A stretch of 64,000 bases of DNA, taken from contig CALWRH010000003.1 of assembly GCA_944383895.1 (NCBI GenBank), positions 1-64,000 of the forward strand, given 5' to 3'. This document shows, piece by piece, positions 53,609 to 63,149 of the stretch. Made by a program: the position numbers and the translations under genes. This DNA comes from an uncultured Christensenellaceae bacterium (lineage in GTDB: Bacteria; Bacillota; Clostridia; Christensenellales; UBA3700). Each line of letters opens with the position of its first letter. The stretch's first letter is position 1. The notes under the pieces are model-generated. The model had not been told where the DNA came from. It saw only the letters and a program-made list of their open reading frames with translations, and searched no databases.

Positions 53609-54673
53609 ATGGATAAAGTTTATCTGATTTTGGAAAACGGTGACAAGTTTGAAGGCTACGGCGTCGGCGCGACCGGCGAGGTGATCGGAGAGGTGGTTTT
53701 CACCACTTCTATGGGCGGTTATCTCGAAACGGTTGCCGATCCTACCTATTCGGGACAGATCGTCGTGCAGACGTTCCCGCTTATAGGCAATTACGGTGAC
53801 ATACCCGAAGATTACGACGTTAAGTCGATAGATCTCGCCGGTTATGTATGCAGAGAAATGTGCGACGAGCCGTCCAATTTCCGCTGCAAAGGAAAGTTTG
53901 CGGACATGCTCAGGAAAAACGGCGTTATTACGCTGTGCGGAGTAGATACGCGTCGCCTGACCAAGACGATAAGAGAGAACGGAGTAATGAACGGTATCAT
54001 CACGACAAATCCATGTCCAGATGCGGATACGATGAAAAAAGTGAAGGAATACCGTATCAAAGACGCAGTCGCCAAGACTTCTTGCAAAGAGGTGCAGACC
54101 TTCGGAGAAGGCGATAAAAATATCGCGGTCGTAGATTACGGCGAAAGCGCTAATCTCGTCGCCGAATTCGTAAAACGCGGCATGAAAGTTACGCGTTTCC
54201 CGCACGACGCAAAGGCGGAAGACGTGCTCGCAACCAAACCCGACGGAATAGTTCTTTCAAACGGCGCGGGAGATCCTGCGGAGTGCAAAGCGGAGGCGGC
54301 AGAGGCGGACAAGCTGCTCAGGTCGGGCATACCTATGCTCGCAGTCAGCCTCGGACATCAGATACTCGCGCTTTCGCAGGGAGGCAAGACGTATAAACTC
54401 AAGTACGGTCACCGCGGCGGCAACCAGCCCGTCAAAGAGGCTGCGGGAGAAAGGATATTCATCACGTCGCAGAACCACGGTTACTGCGTAGACAACAACG
54501 CTATCCCCGAAAACGCAAAACTGCTTTACGTCAACGCAAACGACGGCACCTGCGAAGGCCTTTCGTATAAGAACGCGGTTTCGGTACAGTTCCACCCGGA
54601 AGAGTGCGGCGGACCGCTCGATACGCAGTTTATCATAGAAAACTTTATCGCTAAGACGGAGGAGAAAAGATAA
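53609..54673 (+). CDS. carA: carbamoyl-phosphate synthase small subunit, glutaminase cysteine replaced by serine
   Basis: A 354-residue CarA with the normal N-terminal domain (LENGDKFEGYGVG, TSMGGYLETVADPTYSGQIV, FPLIGNYGD, CGVDTRRLTK) and a class I amidotransferase fold (VVDYGESANLV, LSNGAGDPAECK, GHRGGNQPV, SQNHGYCVD, QFHPEECGGP). Where other CarA proteins have the nucleophile in GICLGHQ, this one reads AVSLGHQ: residue 247 is serine (AGC, 54347-54349). His329 and Glu331 of the triad remain. By analogy with animal CPS I, whose GATase has the same Cys-to-Ser change and which uses free ammonia, this subunit should not hydrolyse glutamine. It overlaps carB by one base (TAATG). Confidence 0.93.
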   Translation: MDKVYLILENGDKFEGYGVGATGEVIGEVVFTTSMGGYLETVADPTYSGQIVVQTFPLIGNYGDIPEDYDVKSIDLAGYVCREMCDEPSNFRCKGKFADMLRKNGVITLCGVDTRRLTKTIRENGVMNGIITTNPCPDADTMKKVKEYRIKDAVAKTSCKEVQTFGEGDKNIAVVDYGESANLVAEFVKRGMKVTRFPHDAKAEDVLATKPDGIVLSNGAGDPAECKAEAAEADKLLRSGIPMLAVSLGHQILALSQGGKTYKLKYGHRGGNQPVKEAAGERIFITSQNHGYCVDNNAIPENAKLLYVNANDGTCEGLSYKNAVSVQFHPEECGGPLDTQFIIENFIAKTEEKR

Positions 54674-57600
54674 TGCCACTCAATAAAGATATACACAAGG
54701 TAATGGTTATCGGCTCAGGTCCTATCGTAATAGGACAGGCAGCGGAATTCGACTATGCGGGCACGCAGGCATGCCGCGCGCTCAAGTCGGACGGACTCGA
54801 AGTAGTTCTCGTAAACTCCAACCCGGCGACGATAATGACGGACAATGCGGTCGCAGACAGGATATACATCGAGCCGCTCACTCTCAATACCGTCAAAAGA
54901 ATAATAGAAAAAGAACGTCCCGACAGCCTTATGTCCACTATGGGCGGACAGAACGGACTTACGCTTTCGATGCAGCTCGCCAAAGAAGGATTCCTCGACA
55001 AGATGGGCGTAAAACTTCTCGGCGCAAGGCCCGAAACCATAGACAAGGCAGAGGACAGACAGGCTTTCAAAGACACGCTTGCAGAGATAAATCAGCCCGT
55101 CATCCCGTCCGAAGTCGTAAACGACCTCGAGGCAGGAAAGCGCGTCGCTAAAAAGATAGGTTACCCCGTCATCATACGTCCCGCGTTCACTCTCGGCGGC
55201 ACGGGCGGCGGTATCGCGGGAAACGAAGAAGAATTCGAAGAAATCGCGGAAAACGGACTCAGAAGTTCTCCGATACACCAGATCCTCGTAGAAAAATGCA
55301 TAAGCGGCTGGAAAGAGATAGAGTTCGAAGTCATGCGCGACAGCAAGGGCAACTGCATTACCATCTGCTCGATGGAAAACGTAGACCCCGTCGGCGTGCA
55401 TACGGGCGACAGTATAGTCGTAGCTCCTACGGTCACTCTTGCAGAAAAAGAATTCCAGATGCTGAGGAGCGCAGCTCTCAAGATAGTAGACGCGCTCGGC
55501 GTAGAAGGCGGTTGCAACGTGCAGTTCGCGCTCAAACCCGACAGTTTCGAATACGCCGTCATAGAGGTCAACCCGCGTGTTTCGCGTTCTTCCGCGCTTG
55601 CTTCCAAGGCTACGGGTTACCCGATAGCGAAGGTCGCGACAAAGATCGCGATCGGATACACGCTCGACGAGATCCTCAACCAGGTCACGGGCACGACTTA
55701 CGCTTGTTTCGAGCCGTCTGTCGACTATATCGTCGTCAAGTTCCCCAAATGGCCGTTCGATAAGTTCTTCTACGCAAGCCGCAAACTCGGCACGCAGATG
55801 AAGGCAACGGGCGAGGTCATGAGCATAGGCACGTCTTTCGAGCATGCCATACTCAAGGCGGTAAGAGGCGCGGAAATATCTCACGATACGCTCAACAGCG
55901 AAAAGTTTATCGCGATGACGGACGCGGAACTTTCCGAAAAGCTCAACGATTGCGACGATGAGAGAATATTCGCCGTTTACGAGGCTCTCAAGAGAAACTT
56001 CTCTGTCGACGAAATTTACAATAAGACCAAAATCGACAAGTGGTTCCTCAATAAATATCTCAACCTCGTGAAGATGGAAAGACGCCTTGCAAGCGAGCCG
56101 CTTACGGACGAGCTCTATCTCGAGGCAAAGAAAATGGGTTACCTCGACAAGACGATCGAGAGTTTCAGCAAGGACAAGATAAAGCACAAACGCTTTGCGT
56201 CGTATAAAATGGTCGATACCTGCGCGGCGGAGTTCAGCGCGCAGACGCCTTATTTCTATTCCACTTACGACGACGAGAACGAGGCGCTCGAGTTCCTCGA
56301 AAACAACAAGACGGACAAAAAGCGCATCGTGGTATTCGGCAGCGGACCTATCAGAATAGGTCAGGGTATAGAGTTCGACTACGCGTCAGTACACTGCGTG
56401 TGGGCACTCAAGGAAAAGGGCTACGAAGTCGTTATCGTCAACAATAACCCCGAAACGGTTTCAACCGACTTCGATACGGCGGACAGACTTTATTTCGAGC
56501 CGCTCACCAACGAAGACGTGCTCAGCATACTCAATACCGAAAAGCCTTACGGCGTAGTCGTGGCGTTCGGCGGTCAGACGGCGATCAAGCTCACCAAGAT
56601 GCTGAAGGAAAAGAATATCCGTATACTCGGCACTCAGGCGGAGTATATCGATATGGCGGAGGACAGAGAAAAGTTTGACGAGCTGCTTGAAAAGCTCAAC
56701 ATCAAACGTCCCAAGGGCTTTACCGTAATGACAGAAGAAGAGGCTCTCCGCGTTGCCAACGAGATAGGTTATCCGACGCTTTTGCGTCCTTCTTACGTCC
56801 TCGGCGGACAGAACATGACGGTATGTTACAGCGACGCCGACGTAAAGGAATATATGGACGTTATTCTGGCGCAAGGCATAGAAAACCCGGTACTTATCGA
56901 TAAATACCTTATGGGTAAAGAGCTCGAGATAGACGCTATCTGCGACGGAGAGGACATACTTATCCCGGGCGTCATGCAGCATATAGAGAGAACGGGTATC
57001 CACTCGGGCGACTCTATTGCGGTTTATCCCGCATGGAACCTCGGCGACGAGATGACGGAGCGTATCGTGGACTGTTCAAAACGTCTTGCGGTATCGCTGC
57101 ATACGGTAGGTCTTGTCAATATCCAATACCTGATATATAAAGACGAGCTCTACGTCATAGAGGTCAACCCGAGATCGAGCCGTACTATACCGTACCTAAG
57201 CAAAGTTACGGGCGTTCCGATGGTAGATCTCGCTACGCGTGCGATACTCGGAGAAAAGCTCAAAGATATGGGATACGGCACTGGCCTTTACCCCAATTCT
57301 CCGTACGTTGCGGTCAAAGTGCCTGTATTCTCGTTTGAAAAGCTTACCAACGTCGACACTCAGCTCGGACCCGAGATGAAGTCTACGGGCGAAGTTCTCG
57401 GCATTGCGGGTACGCTGGAAGAGGCATTGTTCAAAGGCCTCGTCGCAGCGGGTTACAAGATGAAGAAGAAAGGCGGCATATTCATCACTGTAAGAGATCA
57501 GGACAAGAGCGAGATCGGAGAGATCGCGCAGAAGTTCGAAGACCTCGGCTATACGCTCTATGCTACCGCGGGTACCGCAAAGGTCATAAGAGATCTCGGC

Positions 57601-58713
57601 ATGGACGTTATCGTGGTCGACAAGATACATCAGAATCACGAACACAACAACCTCACTCTTATCGAGAGCGGAAAGGTAAACTATATCATATCCACGTCGT
57701 CCAAGGGTAAGCTGCCTACGCGCGACAGTGTCAAGATAAGACGTAAAGCGGTCGAAAGAGCTATACCGTGCCTTACTTCGATAGATACGGCAAACGCCGT
57801 GGCAAACAGCCTTATGAGCAGATATTCGGAGTTCAATACCGAGCTTGTCGATATCAACAAGCTGCGCAAGGGCAAGACGCTCAGAAAGTTTACCAAGATG
57901 CACGGCGCAGGCAACGACTATATCTGTTTCAACTGCCTTGAAAGCCCGATAGACAGCCCCGAGATGCTCGCGATAAGATTGTCCGACAGATACACGGGCA
58001 TAGGAGGCGAGGGCGTTATACTCATACTGCCGTCGAAGAGTGCGGATGCAAAGATGAGGATGTTCAATCTCGACGGAACCGAAGGAGAGATGTCTGGCAA
58101 CGGTATCAGATGCGTTGCGAAATATCTTTATGACAACAACATCGTCCGTAAACGCGAATTCACGGTAGAAACGATATCCGGATATAAGGAAATAAGCATA
58201 AAGACTGAAAAGGGCGAGGCTACCTATATCACGGTCAACATGGGTGCGCCCGAACTCGACGCGGCAAAGATACCCGCTAAAGCAGAAGGAAAGATAATCG
58301 GCAGGAAGTATACTGTAGACGGTACCGAATACGATATCACCTGCGTAAACATGGGCAATCCGCACTGCGTTGTTATACTCAAGCATCTCGACCGTTTCGA
58401 CGTCAACAAAGTCGGTGCGGCATTTGAAACGGATCCGCTTTTCCCCGAAAGAGTAAATGCAGAATTCGTCAAGGTGCTTGACGACCATACGCTCAAGATG
58501 AGAGTGTGGGAGAGAGGCAGCGGAGAGACCAGATCCTGCGGTACGGGAGCGTGCGCGGCGGTCGTGGCTGCCGTAGAGAACGGACTTTGCCCGAAGAACG
58601 AAGATATCACCGTAAAGCAGCTCGGAGGAGATCTCATCGTACGTTACTGCGACGACGCTGTTTACATGACGGGCACGGCGGTAAAAGTGTTTGACGGAGA
58701 GGTCGAGATCTGA
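54673..58713 (+). CDS. carB-dapF: carbamoyl-phosphate synthase large subunit fused to diaminopimelate epimerase
   Basis: A 1346-residue protein. Residues 1-1065 are a full CarB: first ATP-grasp half (VMVIGSGPIVIGQAAEFDYAG, EVNPRVSRSSALASKATGYP), oligomerisation region, second half (IVVFGSGPIRIGQGIEFDYASVH, EVNPRSSRTIPYLSK) and the MGS-like regulatory domain (TLYATAGTAKVIRDLG). After a 10-residue linker (INKLRKGKTL) residues about 1071-1346 are a complete DapF: FTKMHGAGNDYI, SGNGIRCVAKYL with Cys1147 and SCGTGACAAVVA with Cys1289, both catalytic cysteines present. There is no stop, frameshift or internal ribosome-binding site at the junction. CarB makes carbamoyl phosphate for arginine and pyrimidines; DapF makes meso-diaminopimelate for lysine and peptidoglycan. 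Confidence 0.93.
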   Translation: MPLNKDIHKVMVIGSGPIVIGQAAEFDYAGTQACRALKSDGLEVVLVNSNPATIMTDNAVADRIYIEPLTLNTVKRIIEKERPDSLMSTMGGQNGLTLSMQLAKEGFLDKMGVKLLGARPETIDKAEDRQAFKDTLAEINQPVIPSEVVNDLEAGKRVAKKIGYPVIIRPAFTLGGTGGGIAGNEEEFEEIAENGLRSSPIHQILVEKCISGWKEIEFEVMRDSKGNCITICSMENVDPVGVHTGDSIVVAPTVTLAEKEFQMLRSAALKIVDALGVEGGCNVQFALKPDSFEYAVIEVNPRVSRSSALASKATGYPIAKVATKIAIGYTLDEILNQVTGTTYACFEPSVDYIVVKFPKWPFDKFFYASRKLGTQMKATGEVMSIGTSFEHAILKAVRGAEISHDTLNSEKFIAMTDAELSEKLNDCDDERIFAVYEALKRNFSVDEIYNKTKIDKWFLNKYLNLVKMERRLASEPLTDELYLEAKKMGYLDKTIESFSKDKIKHKRFASYKMVDTCAAEFSAQTPYFYSTYDDENEALEFLENNKTDKKRIVVFGSGPIRIGQGIEFDYASVHCVWALKEKGYEVVIVNNNPETVSTDFDTADRLYFEPLTNEDVLSILNTEKPYGVVVAFGGQTAIKLTKMLKEKNIRILGTQAEYIDMAEDREKFDELLEKLNIKRPKGFTVMTEEEALRVANEIGYPTLLRPSYVLGGQNMTVCYSDADVKEYMDVILAQGIENPVLIDKYLMGKELEIDAICDGEDILIPGVMQHIERTGIHSGDSIAVYPAWNLGDEMTERIVDCSKRLAVSLHTVGLVNIQYLIYKDELYVIEVNPRSSRTIPYLSKVTGVPMVDLATRAILGEKLKDMGYGTGLYPNSPYVAVKVPVFSFEKLTNVDTQLGPEMKSTGEVLGIAGTLEEALFKGLVAAGYKMKKKGGIFITVRDQDKSEIGEIAQKFEDLGYTLYATAGTAKVIRDLGMDVIVVDKIHQNHEHNNLTLIESGKVNYIISTSSKGKLPTRDSVKIRRKAVERAIPCLTSIDTANAVANSLMSRYSEFNTELVDINKLRKGKTLRKFTKMHGAGNDYICFNCLESPIDSPEMLAIRLSDRYTGIGGEGVILILPSKSADAKMRMFNLDGTEGEMSGNGIRCVAKYLYDNNIVRKREFTVETISGYKEISIKTEKGEATYITVNMGAPELDAAKIPAKAEGKIIGRKYTVDGTEYDITCVNMGNPHCVVILKHLDRFDVNKVGAAFETDPLFPERVNAEFVKVLDDHTLKMRVWERGSGETRSCGTGACAAVVAAVENGLCPKNEDITVKQLGGDLIVRYCDDAVYMTGTAVKVFDGEVEI

Positions 58714-58770
58714 CCTGTATCGGATTTTCGGCAGCATAACGGTCAAGATAAAATCATTACATATTAAAGA

Positions 58771-58800
58771 AAAAGCGGGGTTTGCCCCGCTTTTATTTTT
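58771..58800. terminator. terminator of carAB-dapF
   Basis: Perfect 10-bp stem AAAAGCGGGG (58771-58780 with 58785-58794), 4-base loop, T-rich tail. Confidence 0.9.
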
Positions 58801-58937
58801 TGAACTTATTCAAAAAGTGCTCAGGCCCGATAAAATGCACGTTATTGACAAACTTGCAGTCAGATGATAAACTGAGAGTATAATAAATCATACCTGATGT
58901 GCGGGAAATGTTTTTCACGTGTGTAAGGAGATCTGAA

Positions 58938-59453
58938 ATGAAAGACGTAAGGGTGATACTCGGTGACATTACGCAAAGCGATTGCGACTGCATAGTAAAC
59001 GCCGCCAACAAGACTCTTCTCGGCGGAGGGGGAGTGGACGGAGCTATCCACCGCGCCGCAGGACCCGAACTCGTGAAGGAGTGCGAAAAGCTCGGCGGTT
59101 GCAGGACGGGAGAGGCAAAGATAACCAAAGGATACGCTCTGAAGGCGAAATACGTCATACATACCGTAGGACCGATATACAGCGGAGCGGAAAGCGATGC
59201 GGAACTTCTCGGGCAGTGTTATCTCAATTCTCTCGACCTTGCAAAAGAGAACGGACTCCGCAGTATAGCTTTTCCCGCAGTTTCCACGGGCGTGTACGGC
59301 TATCCGATAGAAAAGGCAACGAAGATCGCCGTCGATGCCGTAAAAGCATGGAAAGAGAAAAATCCGACATATCCGATCAAGGTTGATTTTTATTGTTTTT
59401 CAGAAAGAGCGTATGCTCAATACGTCCTGATTCTTAAGAATACTAAATACTGA
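58938..59453 (+). CDS. macrodomain protein, O-acetyl-ADP-ribose deacetylase-like
   Basis: A 171-residue single macrodomain from ATG 58938, with AAGGAG seven bases upstream. ADP-ribose-binding motifs are [37 protein letters not shown] and [14 protein letters not shown] (given here in parts: [39 protein letters not shown]). The E. coli YmdB and TM MacroD group with these features removes acetyl or ADP-ribosyl groups. It is encoded alone, with TATAAT at 58879-58884 as possible -10 box. A NAD-linked regulatory or defence role is possible but not shown. Confidence 0.88.
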   Translation: MKDVRVILGDITQSDCDCIVNAANKTLLGGGGVDGAIHRAAGPELVKECEKLGGCRTGEAKITKGYALKAKYVIHTVGPIYSGAESDAELLGQCYLNSLDLAKENGLRSIAFPAVSTGVYGYPIEKATKIAVDAVKAWKEKNPTYPIKVDFYCFSERAYAQYVLILKNTKY

Positions 59454-59538
59454 TTTTTATTCGTCAGTGTTTATAATAAATATAAACGTTATTTGCGCTC
59501 TTTCAGATGCGGCAGGTAAATAATATACGCTACAAAAA

Positions 59539-59566
59539 ACGCGCCTTTTTCAGGCGCGAATTTTTT
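59539..59566. terminator. bidirectional terminator between converging genes
   Basis: Perfect 7-bp stem CGCGCCT (59539-59545 with 59551-59557), 5-base loop, AA then seven T; six A on the left side serve the other strand. Confidence 0.85.
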
Positions 59567-59579
59567 TGGTTAGTAGATC

Positions 59580-61331
59580 TTATTTTTCAGCATTGCCGTC
59601 AATCGTATCGGCAGCAGCTTCTAAGACGGGTTCTTCTTCGTCGGACGCTTGAACGTCGTAGCCCATATCCGTGATTTGTTCTTTCGTAAGAACGCCGAGT
59701 TCGAGCGCTTCTTTTACGTCGTCCTGAGTAAATTCGTTGTCTTCTATTTTGCTTTGTATAGCGCGTATCTTGATTTCTCTCGTCATTTCGAGCTGACGCT
59801 TTTCTGTCAGATCCCAGAAGAAGAACGGGATCATAGCGAGAGCACCGCAAGCTACGCCGAGGATTGCCCACATAATGAAGACCTTGCGCATAACATCTGA
59901 ATTTTCGTAAGCGACAGAGTTTTCCGCGCCGAGTTTTATAAGTATCTCGGACGTGAGCCATGCAGAAAAAAGTCCGCATATGGTGGTAAAGACCTGCGTA
60001 TATTGCGACATGTATCCGTCAAGTCGGTCGCCTGTCTTCCATTGCTGATATTCGCAATAATCTGCCGTCATAGCGGGAGAAGTAACTGTCCACAGTGCGG
60101 CGAATATGTTGTGCAGGAATATTCCTACAAACATCAGATAAGGCGTTGCCGCTCCGTTATACGCAAACAATACGAGAAAGAGTATCAGCAAAGATATCGT
60201 CATCGATCCGAAGAACGACAATAGCGTCATTTTCTTTTTTCCGAGATATTTCTGAATTATAGGAGAGAACAGCATGCCCGGGACGAAACCTATCGCCATT
60301 ACCGTAGGCATGATTCCGCGCAGGTTGCCTCCTATATTTCCTCCTATCATATATGCGCATATGTAGTTTACAGAGGCAAAAATTGAAAGTCTGCCGAAAG
60401 CGAGTACGTTGGATATATTGAATATCCAGAAATACTTATTCTTAAAGCTTTTCACTATACCGCCGATAAAGCTGACTTTCTGTTTTACTTTTTTCTCCTG
60501 GATGATACGTTCTTTGGTGCCGAAGAACATAATAAGAGCTACGGCAACGCATATACAGCCCATAATAGGGAAGATGATCTGGTAAGTCAGTATGTTTTCC
60601 ATACCGAAACCGAGACCTGCCTCTTTCACTTGTTCAGCTGTCCAGCTGCCGTACTGTTCTTTGTATACGAGACCTTGCTGTCCGTAAACGCTGTTTGCGA
60701 TAAGCGGGAAAAGCATCTGAACGATCGAAGGTCCGAGAGAGTCGATAACTCCGCCGACCGAATACAGTTTAGTGCGTTCGTTGGTGTTGGGGGTTATGAC
60801 CTGAGACAGACCTACTCTGCCGAAAGAGAAGAAACTGTATACGGTAAGAGCGATAAAATATATCAACTGATAAGAGCCTACGACAAGCCATTTCCGCGTT
60901 TCGGTATAAGCTTCGCCTTCGCCCGGCATAAACAGGTTGGGAATAAACGCGAGCAGCCAGAAACAAGCAACGCTCAAAAATCCCGTAAACAGAAGGTAGG
61001 GACGGTATTTGCCCCATTTTGTTTCGGTATTGTCTATTATCCAACCAACGAGCGGAGCACGGAACAATGAGAGTATTGCCACGATCCATGTGGTATACAA
61101 GACTATCTGCTGATCGAAATTATAGACGTATGCGAGATGCACGCCCATGGCGATAGCAAAGTATTGGGTAAGTATACCCATACCTTGCACACCCATGCCG
61201 CCGACCGCATACGCTATAAATTCTTTGTTAGAAAGGTAATAACCTTTTTTTGCGGGGATATTCCAATGGCTGAAAAAATCTTTTATGAAAAAGCCTGCCT
61301 TCTGGAAGATGTTAGTTTTTGTGCTTGTCAT
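59580..61331 (-). CDS. GPH-type sugar:cation symporter, probably for sialic acid
   Basis: A 583-residue membrane protein of the glycoside-pentoside-hexuronide:cation symporter family. About twelve helices are visible, and LVGWIIDNTETKWGKYRPYLLFTG after helix 3 is the family signature. The last 75 residues form a charged cytoplasmic tail (EIKIRAIQSKIEDNEFTQDDVKEALELG...) ending in an acidic stretch; such tails sometimes regulate GPH transporters. It is the last gene of the leftward nan operon, 26 bases after nanA, with AAGGAAAA before the ATG. Its position points to sialic acid or a related amino sugar as cargo, but family members carry many sugars. Confidence 0.83.
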   Translation of the reverse strand: MTSTKTNIFQKAGFFIKDFFSHWNIPAKKGYYLSNKEFIAYAVGGMGVQGMGILTQYFAIAMGVHLAYVYNFDQQIVLYTTWIVAILSLFRAPLVGWIIDNTETKWGKYRPYLLFTGFLSVACFWLLAFIPNLFMPGEGEAYTETRKWLVVGSYQLIYFIALTVYSFFSFGRVGLSQVITPNTNERTKLYSVGGVIDSLGPSIVQMLFPLIANSVYGQQGLVYKEQYGSWTAEQVKEAGLGFGMENILTYQIIFPIMGCICVAVALIMFFGTKERIIQEKKVKQKVSFIGGIVKSFKNKYFWIFNISNVLAFGRLSIFASVNYICAYMIGGNIGGNLRGIMPTVMAIGFVPGMLFSPIIQKYLGKKKMTLLSFFGSMTISLLILFLVLFAYNGAATPYLMFVGIFLHNIFAALWTVTSPAMTADYCEYQQWKTGDRLDGYMSQYTQVFTTICGLFSAWLTSEILIKLGAENSVAYENSDVMRKVFIMWAILGVACGALAMIPFFFWDLTEKRQLEMTREIKIRAIQSKIEDNEFTQDDVKEALELGVLTKEQITDMGYDVQASDEEEPVLEAAADTIDGNAEK

Positions 61332-61357
61332 AATTTTCCTTTACCGAAATTATTTTG

Positions 61358-62248
61358 TTACGCTTGGGGGAACTGTTTAGCGATTTCCGCAAGTACCTTC
61401 TTGCCTTCTTCGCAGAGCGGGAGGAACGGTTTGCGGCAGGGGCCCATGTCTATGCCGAGACAGTCGAGGACGTATTTTTCGCTGGCAAATACGCCGTATT
61501 TGATAAGGATCGCAATGATCTCGTTTGCCTCGTTCTGGATGCGCTGAGCTTCTTTTATATCGCCTTTCTTGAAAGCGTTGTAAATTCCGATAAACTTTTC
61601 AGCCATGAAGTTGTAAGTGCTGCCGATACCGCCGTCAGCGCCCATGGAGAGTCCGCCGAGGAACATTTCGTCAAAGCCGTTGTAGACGATCGGATCTGCC
61701 TTCATGGTCTTGAACTGTTGCAGAGCGTACAGGTCGGACGTAGTGTGCTTGATACCGATGAACTTGTCGTTGGAGGCGAACATGTTTTCTGCGGTCTCCT
61801 TGTCGAGAGAGAAACCGTTTGCTCCGGGGAAGTTGTAAATTATCATCGGGATGTTCACGCTTGAAGCTATGTCGTAGTAGTACTGCTTGATAGCCTCGGT
61901 GCCGAACTTGAAGTAGTAGGGAGCAACGGCGCTGATAGCGTCGAAGCCTGCTTTTTCTGCGCCTTTAGCCATTTCTATCGCGTGCTTGGTAGCGATCGTG
62001 CCGACGTGAGCGATAAGAGTGGATTTTCCTTCGTTAGCCTCTGCCGCGTAATTGAACAGCGCGATCCTTTCTTCGATGGTAAGAAGGATGCCTTCACCCG
62101 TAGAACCTCCTACATAAAATCCGTTTACGCCTTTTTTGAGGTTGTATTTCACGAGTTTGTCAACTGCGGATTTGTTTACGTTGCCGTCTTTGTCGAACGG
62201 GGTCAGCAATGCGGGCAATACGCCCTTGAACTTGTTTTTGTCTGTCAT
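61358..62248 (-). CDS. nanA: N-acetylneuraminate lyase
   Basis: A 296-residue (beta/alpha)8 aldolase from ATG 62248, with GGAGG in front; the frame is open further upstream only because it runs into nanK. Family features: GVLPALLTPFDKDG, FYVGGSTGEGILL, Tyr138 in IIYNFPG and the Schiff-base lysine Lys167 in FIGIKHTTSDL. It splits sialic acid into pyruvate and N-acetylmannosamine in the cytoplasm. Lyases of the related dihydrodipicolinate synthase family look similar, but the GVLPALLTPF start and the nan context decide for NanA. Confidence 0.92.
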   Translation of the reverse strand: MTDKNKFKGVLPALLTPFDKDGNVNKSAVDKLVKYNLKKGVNGFYVGGSTGEGILLTIEERIALFNYAAEANEGKSTLIAHVGTIATKHAIEMAKGAEKAGFDAISAVAPYYFKFGTEAIKQYYYDIASSVNIPMIIYNFPGANGFSLDKETAENMFASNDKFIGIKHTTSDLYALQQFKTMKADPIVYNGFDEMFLGGLSMGADGGIGSTYNFMAEKFIGIYNAFKKGDIKEAQRIQNEANEIIAILIKYGVFASEKYVLDCLGIDMGPCRKPFLPLCEEGKKVLAEIAKQFPQA

Positions 62249-62273
62249 ATGTATTCGCCTCCGAATAGAATTG

Positions 62274-63149
62274 TTACTGATTTCTGAATTTGCCGCACAT
62301 AGCGGAATATGCGGCGCCGAGAACGCCTGCTTTGTTGGCAAGTGCCGCGGGGCGGAGAACTGACGGAGCGCAATCGCCGCAGAGCGCGACAAAGTCGTTC
62401 CACCAAAGGTTTTTTATTTCCACGACGCCGCCTCCTATGACGACGTTGTCGGGAGAATATTTTTCTACCGCGTATTTTATCACTCTGTGCATATTGTCGA
62501 AGAAGTCTGCTTTTACCTTAGCGTATCTTTTATCGGTGAACACGAGAGAGATGTCGTTTTGTCCCGAATCGCGTTTGAGCGCGCTTGCCGAAACGTACTG
62601 TTCCGCACAGCCTTTGTTGCCGCATTTGCAGACGTAGCCGTCCTTATGCAGCACTATATGCCCGAGATGCAGGTCTTCTACGCAGTCGCAGTCGAGCACG
62701 CCCGGTTTGACGAGGGCGCTGCCGAGTCCCGTGCCGAGAGTCAGAACTACGTCGCGGTCCGAAAGGTCGCCGTAACAGTGCTCGGCAACCGCTGCCGCAG
62801 TCGCGTCGTTGATCACGATCGCTGGCAGAGAAAACGTTTCTTTCAGGTCTTTTGCAAAGTCGTACCCCGTAAATCCGGGCAGAGCGTCTGTTGCGTAAGT
62901 GACTTTGCCGCTGTCCCAATCCACGGTGCCCGCGGTAGCTACGGCTATCATGTCGCAGCCGTGTTTTTTGACGAGCGCGGCGACCGAAGAGTGTATGTTG
63001 GCGCGTATGCGTTCAAAGCCCATAGACGCCTCGGTAGGTACGAAAGAGAACGCTCCGAGATCGTAAGACTTCAGATCTTCTTTGTCGTTTACCGTAACGA
63101 CTGCGGATTTTATCGTCGTACCTCCGACGTCGAGACATGCGAGTTTCAC
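62274..63149 (-). CDS. nanK: ROK-family N-acetylmannosamine kinase
   Basis: A 291-residue ROK kinase starting with GTG 63149, which overlaps the nanE stop (GTGA) and has GAGG upstream. The phosphate-binding motif is LDVGGTTIKSAVV, the second is LTLGTGLGSALV and the zinc-binding ROK signature is CKCGNKGCAEQYVS. In this operon the likely reaction is ATP-dependent phosphorylation of N-acetylmannosamine, between NanA and NanE; a glucokinase-like activity is the alternative. Confidence 0.88.
   Translation of the reverse strand: MKLACLDVGGTTIKSAVVTVNDKEDLKSYDLGAFSFVPTEASMGFERIRANIHSSVAALVKKHGCDMIAVATAGTVDWDSGKVTYATDALPGFTGYDFAKDLKETFSLPAIVINDATAAAVAEHCYGDLSDRDVVLTLGTGLGSALVKPGVLDCDCVEDLHLGHIVLHKDGYVCKCGNKGCAEQYVSASALKRDSGQNDISLVFTDKRYAKVKADFFDNMHRVIKYAVEKYSPDNVVIGGGVVEIKNLWWNDFVALCGDCAPSVLRPAALANKAGVLGAAYSAMCGKFRNQ

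Noticed and set aside
57196..58746. A 516-codon open frame opposite the carB-dapF 3' half
   Set aside because: Antisense to a strongly conserved sequence and without recognisable motifs; a by-product of codon use.
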